NCBI RefSeq assembly: GCF_025352015.1
Contig: NZ_JANXUG010000014.1
Location: forward strand, 1 to 41,239
Reading direction: 5' to 3'
DNA length: 41,239 nucleotides
Origin: Flavobacterium sp.
Lineage (GTDB): Bacteria > Bacteroidota > Bacteroidia > Flavobacteriales > Flavobacteriaceae
Below the pieces are notes generated by a model. The model was not told the origin of the DNA, did not search any database, and saw only the letters and a list, made by a program, of their open reading frames with translations. The translations under genes were made by a program, and so were the position numbers. How positions within the stretch are numbered: position 1 is the first letter of the stretch; each line of letters starts with the position of its first letter. This document shows, in pieces, positions 33,447 through 40,243 of the stretch.

Positions 33447-34244
33447 TTATTTAAAAGTAACTTTCACCACATAACCTTCAAAAGTGCGAACATTAAAAAC
33501 GGTACCGTCATCAAAGATCAAATACTGTCCTTTAATCCCCATCAGTTTTCCTGAAAAACTGGGTGATTTATCTAAATTTAAACTAGTCACTTTAGTTGGA
33601 TAACTCAAAACAGGATAATGAATATCGCATAAGTCTTCTTTTTTTGGATGATAAAATTCTAAAACTTCTTTTGGGATTAAATATTTCAAGGACGCTTTTT
33701 CTTTACGCAAATCTGCTTTAGGAATTTCATTTTTAAGCATTTTTTGCCAATTAGTCTTGTCAGAATAATGATTTTTAAGCGCTACTTCGGTAATTCCAGC
33801 CAAATATCTATTGGGAACCTCAACAATCGGAATCGCTTGAACAGCACCTTGATCTATCCAACGCGTTGGCACTTGCGTTATTCGAGTGACACCCACTTTC
33901 ACTTCGCTAGATAATGCCAAATAAACAATATGAGGTTGCAATTGTACGCTTTTTTCATAGTTTAAATCCCTATCTTCAATATCTAAATGCGCTGTGCTCA
34001 ACTCGGGTTTCATAATCCAATCGCCAGCCGAGGCAGAACTTGTAAAACAATCATAGCAAAATCCTTGACGAAATATCTTCTTCTTTTTACCACAATTCAA
34101 ACATTGGTAACCCAAAAGATTTATTTCTAATGTTTTGTCCAACAACTGATTTAAATTCAAAAAATTAGTTGGAAAAACCAAGTAATATTGAACTGGATCT
34201 GATAATTCGGTTTGCATTTTGGTGAGTACGCCTTCGAAGGTCAT
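33447..34244 (-). CDS. DUF2797 domain protein
   Basis: 265-residue cytosolic protein. A zinc-ribbon-like block has CLNCGKKKKIFRQGFCYDCF (four Cys). It is followed by a GIY-YIG-like segment (VYLALSSEVKVGVTRITQVP then TRWIDQGAVQA), the signature of DUF2797. Family function is unknown; the resemblance to GIY-YIG nucleases is seen in sequence only. It is convergent with the AsmA-like gene and divergent from the GH3 gene. Confidence 0.85.
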   Translation of the reverse strand: MTFEGVLTKMQTELSDPVQYYLVFPTNFLNLNQLLDKTLEINLLGYQCLNCGKKKKIFRQGFCYDCFTSSASAGDWIMKPELSTAHLDIEDRDLNYEKSVQLQPHIVYLALSSEVKVGVTRITQVPTRWIDQGAVQAIPIVEVPNRYLAGITEVALKNHYSDKTNWQKMLKNEIPKADLRKEKASLKYLIPKEVLEFYHPKKEDLCDIHYPVLSYPTKVTSLNLDKSPSFSGKLMGIKGQYLIFDDGTVFNVRTFEGYVVKVTFK

Positions 34245-34267
34245 AGTTTACTTTTAAGATTATTTCC

Positions 34268-34275
34268 TATATTTG
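34268..34275 (+). promoter_or_regulatory. -7 promoter box (TATATTTG) of the GH3 gene
   Basis: Exact TAnnTTTG match 48 bases before ATG 34323. GTTTA at 34246 could be a weak -33 box. Confidence 0.5.
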
Positions 34276-34290
34276 GTAAAGTTATACATC

Positions 34291-34318
34291 GTAATTCGTA
34301 ATTCATAATTCGTAATTC
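34291..34318 (+). repeat. four tandem 7-bp units in the GH3 leader
   Basis: GTAATTC, GTAATTC, ATAATTC, GTAATTC lie between the promoter box and the GH3 start codon. One unit differs by a base. 'Taattcg'-type runs are common between genes in flavobacteria. Confidence 0.75.
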
Positions 34319-34322
34319 AAAA

Positions 34323-35849
34323 ATGCCAATACCATTAATCAATTCTATCGCTACGTGGTTTTTGAAACAGCGCATTCACCAAATTGAATTATTCTTAAAA
34401 TATCCGCACGAAGTTCAGGACGAACTGATGATGAACCTTATTCGTTCTTCGGAAGAAACGGTAATTGGACAAAAATATGATTTCAGCAGCATCAAATCGT
34501 ACGAAACTTTTTCTGAACGAATTCCTGTGTATACCTACGAAGATTTCGAGCCAATGATAGCACTAACACGAAAAGGGGCACAAAATGTTTTTTGGAATAC
34601 CCCTATCAAATGGTTTGCAAAATCTAGCGGAACTACCAATGCCAAAAGCAAATTTATCCCTGTAAGCAAAGAAGCGCTCGAAGATTGTCATTATAAAGGC
34701 AGCAAAGATTTGTTATGTCTTTACTTGAACAACAATGAAAATTCCGATATGTTTCTTGGCAAAAGTTTACGACTTGGAGGAAGTTCTCAAATTTACGAAA
34801 ACAACAATACATACTTTGGTGATTTATCGGCAATCTTGATTGAAAACATGCCGATTTGGGCAGAATTTAGCAGTACACCAAGCAGTAAAGTTTCATTGAT
34901 GAGTGAATGGGAAACCAAACTTACAGCTATTATTAATGAAACAAAAAACGAAAATGTCACCAGTTTTGCTGGTGTTCCGTCATGGATGTTAGTCTTGCTC
35001 AACAGAATAATGACAGAAACAGGCATAGATAATCTTATGGAACTGTGGCCCAATCTAGAAGTATATTTTCACGGCGGTGTAAGTTTTGAACCTTATAGTG
35101 CTCAATACAAAAAAATTCTTCCGAAATCTGATTTCAAATATTACGAAATCTACAACGCTTCTGAAGGATTTTTTGCGATTCAAGATTTGAATTATTCCAA
35201 TGATTTACTGTTAATGCTTGACTACGGAATTTTTTATGAATTCATTCCGATGGAAACTTTTGGAACCGATAATCAAAAAGTTATTCGGCTTTCGGAAGTA
35301 GAACTGTTTAAAAATTATGCCATTGTTATTACCACCAATGCTGGATTGTGGCGTTATTTGATTGGAGATACCGTTCGGTTTACTTCTTTAAATCCATACA
35401 GAATTAAAGTTTCGGGTAGAACCAAACATTATATCAACGTGTTTGGCGAAGAACTGATGGTTGAAAATACCGACATGGCTTTGGCAAAAACCTGTACAGC
35501 TTTACATTGCGAAATCAAAGATTATACTGTGGCTCCCATTTTTATGAAAGGCAAAGAAAAAGGCGCACACGAATGGATGATTGAATTTAAAAAACACCCT
35601 GAAGATATTGCCTTGTTCCAAAAAACATTAGACGAAAACCTCCAAACTGTAAATTCAGATTATGAAGCAAAGCGTTACCATAATATGACGCTAAATCAAC
35701 TCAAAGTGAATATAGCACGAGAAAATTTATTTTACGATTGGCTCAAAGAGAACGACAAACTTGGTGGTCAACACAAAATTCCTCGGCTTTCTAACGAAAG
35801 AGATTATTTGGAACAATTGAAAATGATGCAGATTTTGCAAAATAAATAA
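34323..35849 (+). CDS. GH3 family acyl-adenylate/amido-synthetase-like protein
   Basis: 508-residue member of the GH3 (auxin-responsive) family of the ANL superfamily. The ATP-binding loop KWFAKSSGTTNAKSKFIPVS (near 97-116), the motif YNASEGFFAIQD (near 278-289) and GLWRYLIGDTVRFTS with the hinge region YRIKVSGRTKHYINVFGEEL are all present. Plant GH3 enzymes conjugate amino acids to indole acetate or jasmonate after adenylation. Bacterial GH3 substrates are unknown, so the auxin name should not be transferred. It is monocistronic. Confidence 0.9.
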   Translation: MPIPLINSIATWFLKQRIHQIELFLKYPHEVQDELMMNLIRSSEETVIGQKYDFSSIKSYETFSERIPVYTYEDFEPMIALTRKGAQNVFWNTPIKWFAKSSGTTNAKSKFIPVSKEALEDCHYKGSKDLLCLYLNNNENSDMFLGKSLRLGGSSQIYENNNTYFGDLSAILIENMPIWAEFSSTPSSKVSLMSEWETKLTAIINETKNENVTSFAGVPSWMLVLLNRIMTETGIDNLMELWPNLEVYFHGGVSFEPYSAQYKKILPKSDFKYYEIYNASEGFFAIQDLNYSNDLLLMLDYGIFYEFIPMETFGTDNQKVIRLSEVELFKNYAIVITTNAGLWRYLIGDTVRFTSLNPYRIKVSGRTKHYINVFGEELMVENTDMALAKTCTALHCEIKDYTVAPIFMKGKEKGAHEWMIEFKKHPEDIALFQKTLDENLQTVNSDYEAKRYHNMTLNQLKVNIARENLFYDWLKENDKLGGQHKIPRLSNERDYLEQLKMMQILQNK

Positions 35850-35933
35850 GTAATTAATAGTATCCCAAAAGTTAAAAAAAAACAACCCAATTTAATTACC
35901 TATCTATTATTTCATTAACTATAAAAAGACAAA

Positions 35934-36569
35934 ATGAAAAATTTAGGAATCTTTTTAATGTTTATATTTTTATTTTCTTGTTCAGCACAAAAAGATAACC
36001 CTAAAGGTAATGCTGAAATAAATTCAACTAAAAAAAATTTAACAGTAATCGAAAGTGATATTACAAACCATTTTTTAAAGACCGAATTAGACAAAGAAAG
36101 ATATAAAAACTACAATGGATATGACATCTTTATAATTGAAGAAGCTTTAAAAAAAATGAAGCCTCTTTCTGATTATGAATTTAATTTGAAATATAAAGAT
36201 AGTTGGGGTAAATCAATAAAAAATTGGATATTAGATACCATCCAAGTAAAAGATTTGAAATTTAAATTAGAAAAAGAAGAAGTTTATCATTGGAAAATAA
36301 GTGATTTTAAAATTAAGAAAGTAAGTCTTTATAAAAATGAAGAATTAATGACAATAATAAACACGAGCGCATATACCAATCTCCCAAAAAGATTAATAAT
36401 ATTTCTATCAAAACCGTTAATTCTTAATGATAACAATGCCTTAATAAGCTTTGATATTGGAAATGGAGAATTAGGTAACAGTGCCATAACTCATTTCACC
36501 GTATTAATGGAAAAAGTTAATAATAACTGGGAAGAAAAAGAGTATTTTCATGATGATGTGTTTTATTAA
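35934..36569 (+). CDS. hypothetical lipoprotein
   Basis: 211 residues. Signal with lipobox LFSC (Cys16) followed by SAQKDNPKGNAE. The rest is Lys- and Asn-rich with alternating strands (YDIFIIEEALKKMKPLSDYE, LIIFLSKPLILNDNNALISF) and a conserved-looking tail TVLMEKVNNNWEEKEYF. No domain is recognised. It marks the start of the accessory part of the window and has lower GC than its left neighbours. A hairpin terminator follows. Confidence 0.72.
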   Translation: MKNLGIFLMFIFLFSCSAQKDNPKGNAEINSTKKNLTVIESDITNHFLKTELDKERYKNYNGYDIFIIEEALKKMKPLSDYEFNLKYKDSWGKSIKNWILDTIQVKDLKFKLEKEEVYHWKISDFKIKKVSLYKNEELMTIINTSAYTNLPKRLIIFLSKPLILNDNNALISFDIGNGELGNSAITHFTVLMEKVNNNWEEKEYFHDDVFY

Positions 36570-36605
36570 AATTATTAATTACATAGTCTATGAAATGAAA
36601 CCTTG

Positions 36606-36638
36606 AAAACAGTTTTGGACAATCCAAAACAGTTTTTT
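36606..36638 (+). terminator. hairpin terminator after the hypothetical lipoprotein gene
   Basis: AAAACAGTTTTGGA pairs with TCCAAAACAGTTTT (internal A-A mismatch), loop CAA, then a T-run. Confidence 0.65.
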
Positions 36639-36706
36639 ATTTCAAAGTTATACATTGTAAGAAAAAATTATTATTTTAAAAAAATAATTATAAAACAACA
36701 AACACT

Positions 36707-36754
36707 ATGGCATCAACATCCGAAGTAGGACACGCAAAAAACATTGCAAATCTC
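36707..36754 (+). pseudogene. truncated 5' end of a MASTSEVGHAKN-type gene
   Basis: The codons for MASTSEVGHAKNIANLN are, from memory, the N-terminus of a common family of hypothetical proteins in Bacteroidota. After about 16 codons the resemblance ends and repeat DNA begins (palindrome GCAAAACGTTTTGC at 36770-36783). The reading frame happens to stay open into the next gene, giving a chimeric 186-codon frame ending at 37267. I read this as a gene cut by the cassette array, not a real fusion. Confidence 0.5.
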
Positions 36755-36823
36755 AATTTACGAGAAACGGCAAAACGTTTTGCGCCACGGCGGTATAGCT
36801 TAAATCCACAACTTAAATTTTAT
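36755..36823 (+). repeat. left-end copy of the cassette repeat (partial)
   Basis: Contains the 14-bp palindrome GCAAAACGTTTTGC, then GGCGGTATAGCTTAAAT, which resembles GGCGGGTTTAGGCTTAAT at 37307-37324. It lies directly before the first cassette gene and at the cut end of the MASTSEVGHAKN gene. Confidence 0.45.
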
Positions 36824-37267
36824 ATGCTCCCTAACTCAAAACTCTTCATTTCGGTTTTTTTAATATTCATTTTTCTTCAAGTTTCTTGTAATACTTTAAA
36901 ACACGGGAAATTAGGTGTTGAGTCGGCAATGAAATATTATGACCATTTAATTCAAAAATTAGATGCTGATTCTATTTCACAACTATACTCTCCTGATGGA
37001 AATATGGGCGACATTGCGATTGGGAGAGATTCTATAAGGAAATTTTTATCTTCTTTTAAGCATATTCAAGTTTTGTCCCAAATCTCAAAAACTAAATCCA
37101 TAGAACTTTATAGGGACGGTGCAATTCAAAAAGGAAATTATATCCAAACAGACGTAATGTCAGAGAAAGATACTATAATAGTGAAAGGCGAATATGAAGT
37201 ACAATGGGTGTGGCTTGGCAAACAAGGTTGGCATATTAAACGAATGACAACAAAACCTATAAAGTGA
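36824..37267 (+). CDS. NTF2-like (DUF4440/SnoaL-type) lipoprotein
   Basis: 147 residues from ATG 36824. Lipoprotein signal MLPNSKLFISVFLIFIFLQV with lipobox QVSC (Cys22), then an NTF2-like alpha-beta domain (ESAMKYYDHLIQKLDADSIS, LYSPDGNMGDIAIGRDSIRK, VQWVWLGKQGWHIKRMTT). NTF2-like domains bind small hydrophobic molecules or act as enzymes in other contexts; no catalytic residues are evident. The frame is open upstream to ATG 36707, but the start at 36824 alone gives an N-terminal lipoprotein signal. First gene of the cassette-like series; no promoter box precedes it. Confidence 0.65.
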   Translation: MLPNSKLFISVFLIFIFLQVSCNTLKHGKLGVESAMKYYDHLIQKLDADSISQLYSPDGNMGDIAIGRDSIRKFLSSFKHIQVLSQISKTKSIELYRDGAIQKGNYIQTDVMSEKDTIIVKGEYEVQWVWLGKQGWHIKRMTTKPIK

Positions 37268-37344
37268 GACAATAGCCACGAGCACAAACAGCCGTAAGGC
37301 AATATGGCGGGTTTAGGCTTAATTTAAAGTTGGTTAGGTATATA
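37268..37344 (+). repeat. cassette repeat A (half element)
   Basis: Starts on the base after the stop codon of the NTF2-like gene. The 22-nt core at 37313-37334 is identical to 38710-38731 in repeat C. The preceding GGCAATATGGCGGG resembles the matching part of C (GCAATTTGGGT). The 3' half of the palindrome is missing; the next gene starts 34 bases later. Confidence 0.65.
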
Positions 37345-37378
37345 AGAAAGGATTAGAAATTTTAATAATAAAAGAAAT

Positions 37379-38062
37379 ATGGAACAAGCAACTACTAAAC
37401 TTTTGCTTTCAGAGGAAAAGGCAAAAGAATTATTTAAGGCTATTGAACACAAAGGATTGATAATTTCAGGGAAATCAGAAAAGCAACTTTGCGATGAAAT
37501 TGTGCAAATTGCTAAAGAAGATTTTGGTGTAGAAAATCATTGGGGGAAAAAAATTGTACGAACAGGTATTAATACGCTGCAACCTTATATTGCAAATCCT
37601 CCAAATTTGGTTATCCAAGATGATGATATATTGTTCTTTGATTTCCATCCCATTTTTGAAGGTTGGGAAGCAGACCTCGGCAGAACATATGTTTTAGGTA
37701 ATGACTCTTTAAAACAAAAAATAAAGAAAGATGTAGAAGCAGCTTGGTACGAAGGGAACAGTTGGTATTTTAAACAAGATAAACTGACAGGGGCAGATTT
37801 TTTTAAATACGCTACGGACCTTGCAAGACGTTATGGGTACGAATTTGGGAACGCCATTGCAGGGCACATTATAGGTAAGTTTCCGCATGAACAACCTGAT
37901 GACCCTGCTGATTTGTGCTTGGATGTACATCCTGACAATCATAATGACATCCTCCAATTTGATAAACAGGGAAACAAAAGACATTGGATTTTAGAGCTGC
38001 ATTTTGTAGATAGAGAAAATAATATTGGTGCTTTTTTTGAGCAATTACTGACAGCACGATAA
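37379..38062 (+). CDS. M24 family metallopeptidase (aminopeptidase P-like fold)
   Basis: 227-residue cytosolic protein with a lone pita-bread domain. All five metal ligands are in place: Asp88 and Asp99 in FFDFHPIFEGWEADLGRTYV, His163 in AGHIIGKFPHE, Glu206 in WILELHFVD and Glu221 in AFFEQLL. It is shorter than typical aminopeptidase P and lacks the N-terminal creatinase domain. It is unrelated in detail to Map at 4163. The substrate is unknown: a dipeptidase, a prolidase or a small-molecule hydrolase are possible. Second gene of the cassette-like series, flanked by repeats A and B. Confidence 0.85.
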   Translation: MEQATTKLLLSEEKAKELFKAIEHKGLIISGKSEKQLCDEIVQIAKEDFGVENHWGKKIVRTGINTLQPYIANPPNLVIQDDDILFFDFHPIFEGWEADLGRTYVLGNDSLKQKIKKDVEAAWYEGNSWYFKQDKLTGADFFKYATDLARRYGYEFGNAIAGHIIGKFPHEQPDDPADLCLDVHPDNHNDILQFDKQGNKRHWILELHFVDRENNIGAFFEQLLTAR

Positions 38063-38063
38063 A

Positions 38064-38274
38064 ACAACGAACCGCTAACATGGGGTTTGGCGTTATTGGG
38101 GCAGAACGTTGTAACTTGGGCTGTAGTTCGCTATCAGCTTCAATTTCGACTGGACGTTAATAATTTAGCTTTAGTTCATATATTAAAATTTTAAAATAAT
38201 ATTGGGCTTCAATTGTCGGCAGACGTTTTTCAAATATCCCAACAACGCCAAGCTCTATCGTTGTAGTTCATTGT
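38064..38274 (+). repeat. cassette repeat B (211-nt imperfect palindrome)
   Basis: Begins right after the M24 stop codon. Outer arms are ACAACGAAC (38064-38072) and GTTCATTGT (38266-38274, one mismatch). Inner arms are TTTGGCGTTATTGGG (38086-38100) and CCCAACAACGCCAAG (38238-38252; one G-T pair, one mismatch). The first 18 bases AACAACGAACCGCTAACA (38063-38080) are identical to 38670-38687 in repeat C. An internal imperfect duplication (AGCTTCAATTTCGACTGG near 38135, GGCTTCAATTGTCGGC near 38205) suggests two nested copies. Confidence 0.75.
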
Positions 38275-38320
38275 ACCGAAAACTTCAAAAAGACAATTGA
38301 CAATTAAACTTACTTAAGAT

Positions 38321-38668
38321 ATGAATACACAAAAATTTGCCAAAGAGTGGATAGAATCTTGGAATTCACACAATCTCGAAGAAATATTATCTCACTATGC
38401 TGAAGACATTGAGATTACAACCCCTATGATTAAATTAGCCATTGGTGGTGAAACAGACACTTTGAAAGGAAAGGAAAATGTGTCAAATTATTGGAGAAAA
38501 GCGCTTAAAAATATACCTGACCTTCATTTTGAGCTATATGATGTGACATTTTGTGTTAATTCTATTGCTTTATATTATAAATCAGTAATGAATAAAAAAG
38601 CAATTGAAGTAATGTTTTTTGACGAAAGTGGAAAAGTAAACAAAATGTTTGCTCATTATACAGACTAA
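38321..38668 (+). CDS. SnoaL-like / NTF2-fold protein
   Basis: 115-residue single-domain protein with the typical SnoaL-like start FAKEWIESWNSHNLEEILSH then YAEDIEITTPM. The GxxxxLKGKENVSNYWRKAL segment and closing strands VMFFDESGKVNKMFAHY complete the fold. Such proteins are small hydrolases, isomerases or binding proteins; no specific role can be given. It has no signal peptide, unlike the NTF2-like lipoprotein at 36824. Third gene of the cassette-like series, flanked by repeats B and C. Confidence 0.82.
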   Translation: MNTQKFAKEWIESWNSHNLEEILSHYAEDIEITTPMIKLAIGGETDTLKGKENVSNYWRKALKNIPDLHFELYDVTFCVNSIALYYKSVMNKKAIEVMFFDESGKVNKMFAHYTD

Positions 38669-38815
38669 CAACAACGAACCGCTAACACACGCTACAAGCA
38701 ATTTGGGTATTAGGCTTAATTTAAAGTTGGTCTTGTATCTGATAATTTTATGTTTATCCGAAGATTTGGCTTCTTTAATCCCAATCTGCTTGTAGCGCGA
38801 AACGTCAAACTGTCT
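38669..38815 (+). repeat. cassette repeat C (imperfect palindrome)
   Basis: Begins immediately after the SnoaL-like stop codon. The arm CGCTACAAGCA (38690-38700) is exactly complementary to TGCTTGTAGCG (38787-38797), and pairing continues imperfectly through ATTTGGGTATTA/TAATCCCAATC. It shares its first 18 bases with repeat B and its 22-nt core (38710-38731) with repeat A. Confidence 0.78.
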
Positions 38816-39166
38816 AAGAACCTTTTCCTTATTTAGCACTCTTTTTGTCAAACAAAGCACACTTTTATTTGGTGCTTAAGTACTTTTTTCGTAAATTCAT
38901 TGCTGTAAAACAAGCAACTATGAGCAAGTTCATTATTTTTAAACCCAACTAAAACTACTGTTTTTTATTTAGCGATTAATCAGTACTAAAAAGTAGTATG
39001 TTTGAGTTTATTAAAAATTAGTTTGTAAAAAAATTAGGTTTTTGGACGAACTGACGTTATGGGTAACCTTTCCCCAAGATTACATAGAAAAGATTTCTTT
39101 AAAACGGGAGCAAACACCACCCAGCCCAGCAGAGTTGTAAAATGAAGAGGTACAAACAAATTTAAT
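38816..39166. other. gene-free stretch right of the cassette repeats
   Basis: No convincing gene on either strand. It holds a small hairpin AAGCAC/GTGCTT (near 38856-38876), a palindromic scrap AGTACTAAAAAGTAGT (near 38981) and a less AT-rich leader (39040-39140) before the lipoprotein gene at 39167. No promoter box matching TAnnTTTG is seen. Confidence 0.4.
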
Positions 39167-39583
39167 ATGAATACAAAAATTAAATTATTGTCTCGGTTAG
39201 TTCTACTAATTTTATTCTTTTCTTTCATAAGTTGTGAAAAGGATTTATATGAAAGGAGTATAAAAAAAGATCAAATTGGTAAAACAGAAATTCTAACTGG
39301 AAGAGAAGCCGAAAAAGTTGCAAATCGATTAAAAATTGCATTAGGCTCAAGTAATTCAATAACTAATAGTGCTTTTGGGAAAACGATAACTTTAGATATA
39401 GGAAATATTAACTATGATGAAATACTTAAGTTGGTAGATACTTATGGTAAAGAAAACTACACATTTCAAATAAAGTACCCAGAAAAAAGTGATACAAAGT
39501 TTTCAAATCTTGTACTACAAGAAAAAGACAATGAAACAACCGTCAAATTAATTCAGTATGAAATGACTCAGCTATTTGCTTAA
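39167..39583 (+). pseudogene. 5' part of a large secreted lipoprotein gene, cut by an in-frame stop
   Basis: 138 codons. Lipoprotein signal with lipobox FISC (Cys23), then CEKDLYERSIKKDQIGKTEI, a small alpha-beta segment (ILTGREAEKVANRLKIALGS, ITLDIGNINYDEILKLVDTYG) and strands FSNLVLQEKDNETTVKLIQYE. The TAA at 39581-39583 is followed in the same frame, without another stop, by QFKLNPD and the coding region at 39605. The simplest reading is one gene in which a Gln codon (CAA) became TAA. The family resembles large Bacteroidota cell-surface lipoproteins of unknown function, some with toxin-like C-terminal ends; this is recalled, not searched. Confidence 0.65.
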
Positions 39584-39604
39584 CAATTCAAACTTAATCC
39601 TGAT

Positions 39605-40243
39605 ATGAAGGAATTTAAAGGTTCAATAAAAATTTCCACAATCTTTTCTGATAACCCTTGCCCTGAACCAGAATTATTTATTGAAATTGGAAATATTACT
39701 ACTGTTCACAGTGGTGGTGGAGGTGATTGGAATCCTAATAATGGAGATACTCCAGGAGGCAATTCAGGGGGCAATTCTGGAGGAGGAGGCAGTAATGGTA
39801 ATAATCCTTCAACTTTAGCATCAGTTGCTGATGATGATGATAATGATGAAACTGGAGAGTGGGATACAACAACTGATTGGCATTCTAAATTATCTCTTAT
39901 AAAAGTTTCTCCTTCAGATCTAGTTACCCCAATTGATTCATCAGACCCATGCCCCGCAACTACTCAAATAGGGATATTGATACCTGTTGATACTTGTACA
40001 AAATCTTTTTTATATGGATTAGGTAGCGGCGGCAGAGATTGGCTTTATGCCCATAATGATGATTTCAATACACTTATGGATTATATTTCTCAAAGTACAA
40101 ATTGTGAAGAAACAAGTGCTTATGCATCAGAAATTATGAAACAAATAGATATAAATCCTAATGTTTTCAAATCAATAAAACCATTTTTTATTGAAAAAAT
40201 AGGCTTTAGTCTAAAGAATATATTTATTATCTTTGTTTTATGA
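39605..40243 (+). pseudogene. 3' part of the same lipoprotein gene, truncated by an IS insertion
   Basis: In frame with 39167-39583. It starts MKEFKGSIKISTIFSDNPCP, then a Gly/Asn-rich linker (GGGGDWNPNNGDTPGG onwards), an Asp-rich run and a soluble C-terminal segment (DFNTLMDYISQSTNCEETSA). It has no signal peptide of its own. The last 19 or so codons (FFIEKIGFSLKNIFIIFVL) look like insertion-sequence end DNA read by chance, so the original 3' end is lost beyond the element. The stop TGA overlaps the transposase ATG (ATGA at 40240-40243). Confidence 0.6.
40228..40235 (+). promoter_or_regulatory. -7 promoter box (TATCTTTG) of the transposase gene
   Basis: Exact TAnnTTTG match ending only 4 bases before the ATG at 40240. 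TTTA at 40205-40208 gives a near -33 box with 19-bp spacing. The transcript would begin at or next to the start codon. Confidence 0.55.

Noticed and set aside
34291..34318. Possible CRISPR-like repeat
   Set aside because: Units of 7 bp with no spacers; a simple tandem repeat. No CRISPR array or cas gene was seen anywhere in the window.
36707..37267. A genuine 186-residue fusion protein
   Set aside because: The lipoprotein signal at residue 40 would be non-functional, and the first residues match a different family's N-terminus; a truncation plus a separate gene is more likely.
37379..38062. Second methionine aminopeptidase
   Set aside because: It shares the M24 ligands but not the Map sequence signature; substrate left open.
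38064..38815. Canonical integron attC sites
   Set aside because: The conserved boxes do not fit GTTRRRY/RYYYAAC and the lengths differ; described as attC-like only in architecture.
38582..38860. 92-codon minus-strand frame across the SnoaL-like gene end and repeat C
   Set aside because: It overlaps a well-supported gene and a palindromic repeat and shows no family features; an AT-rich chance frame.
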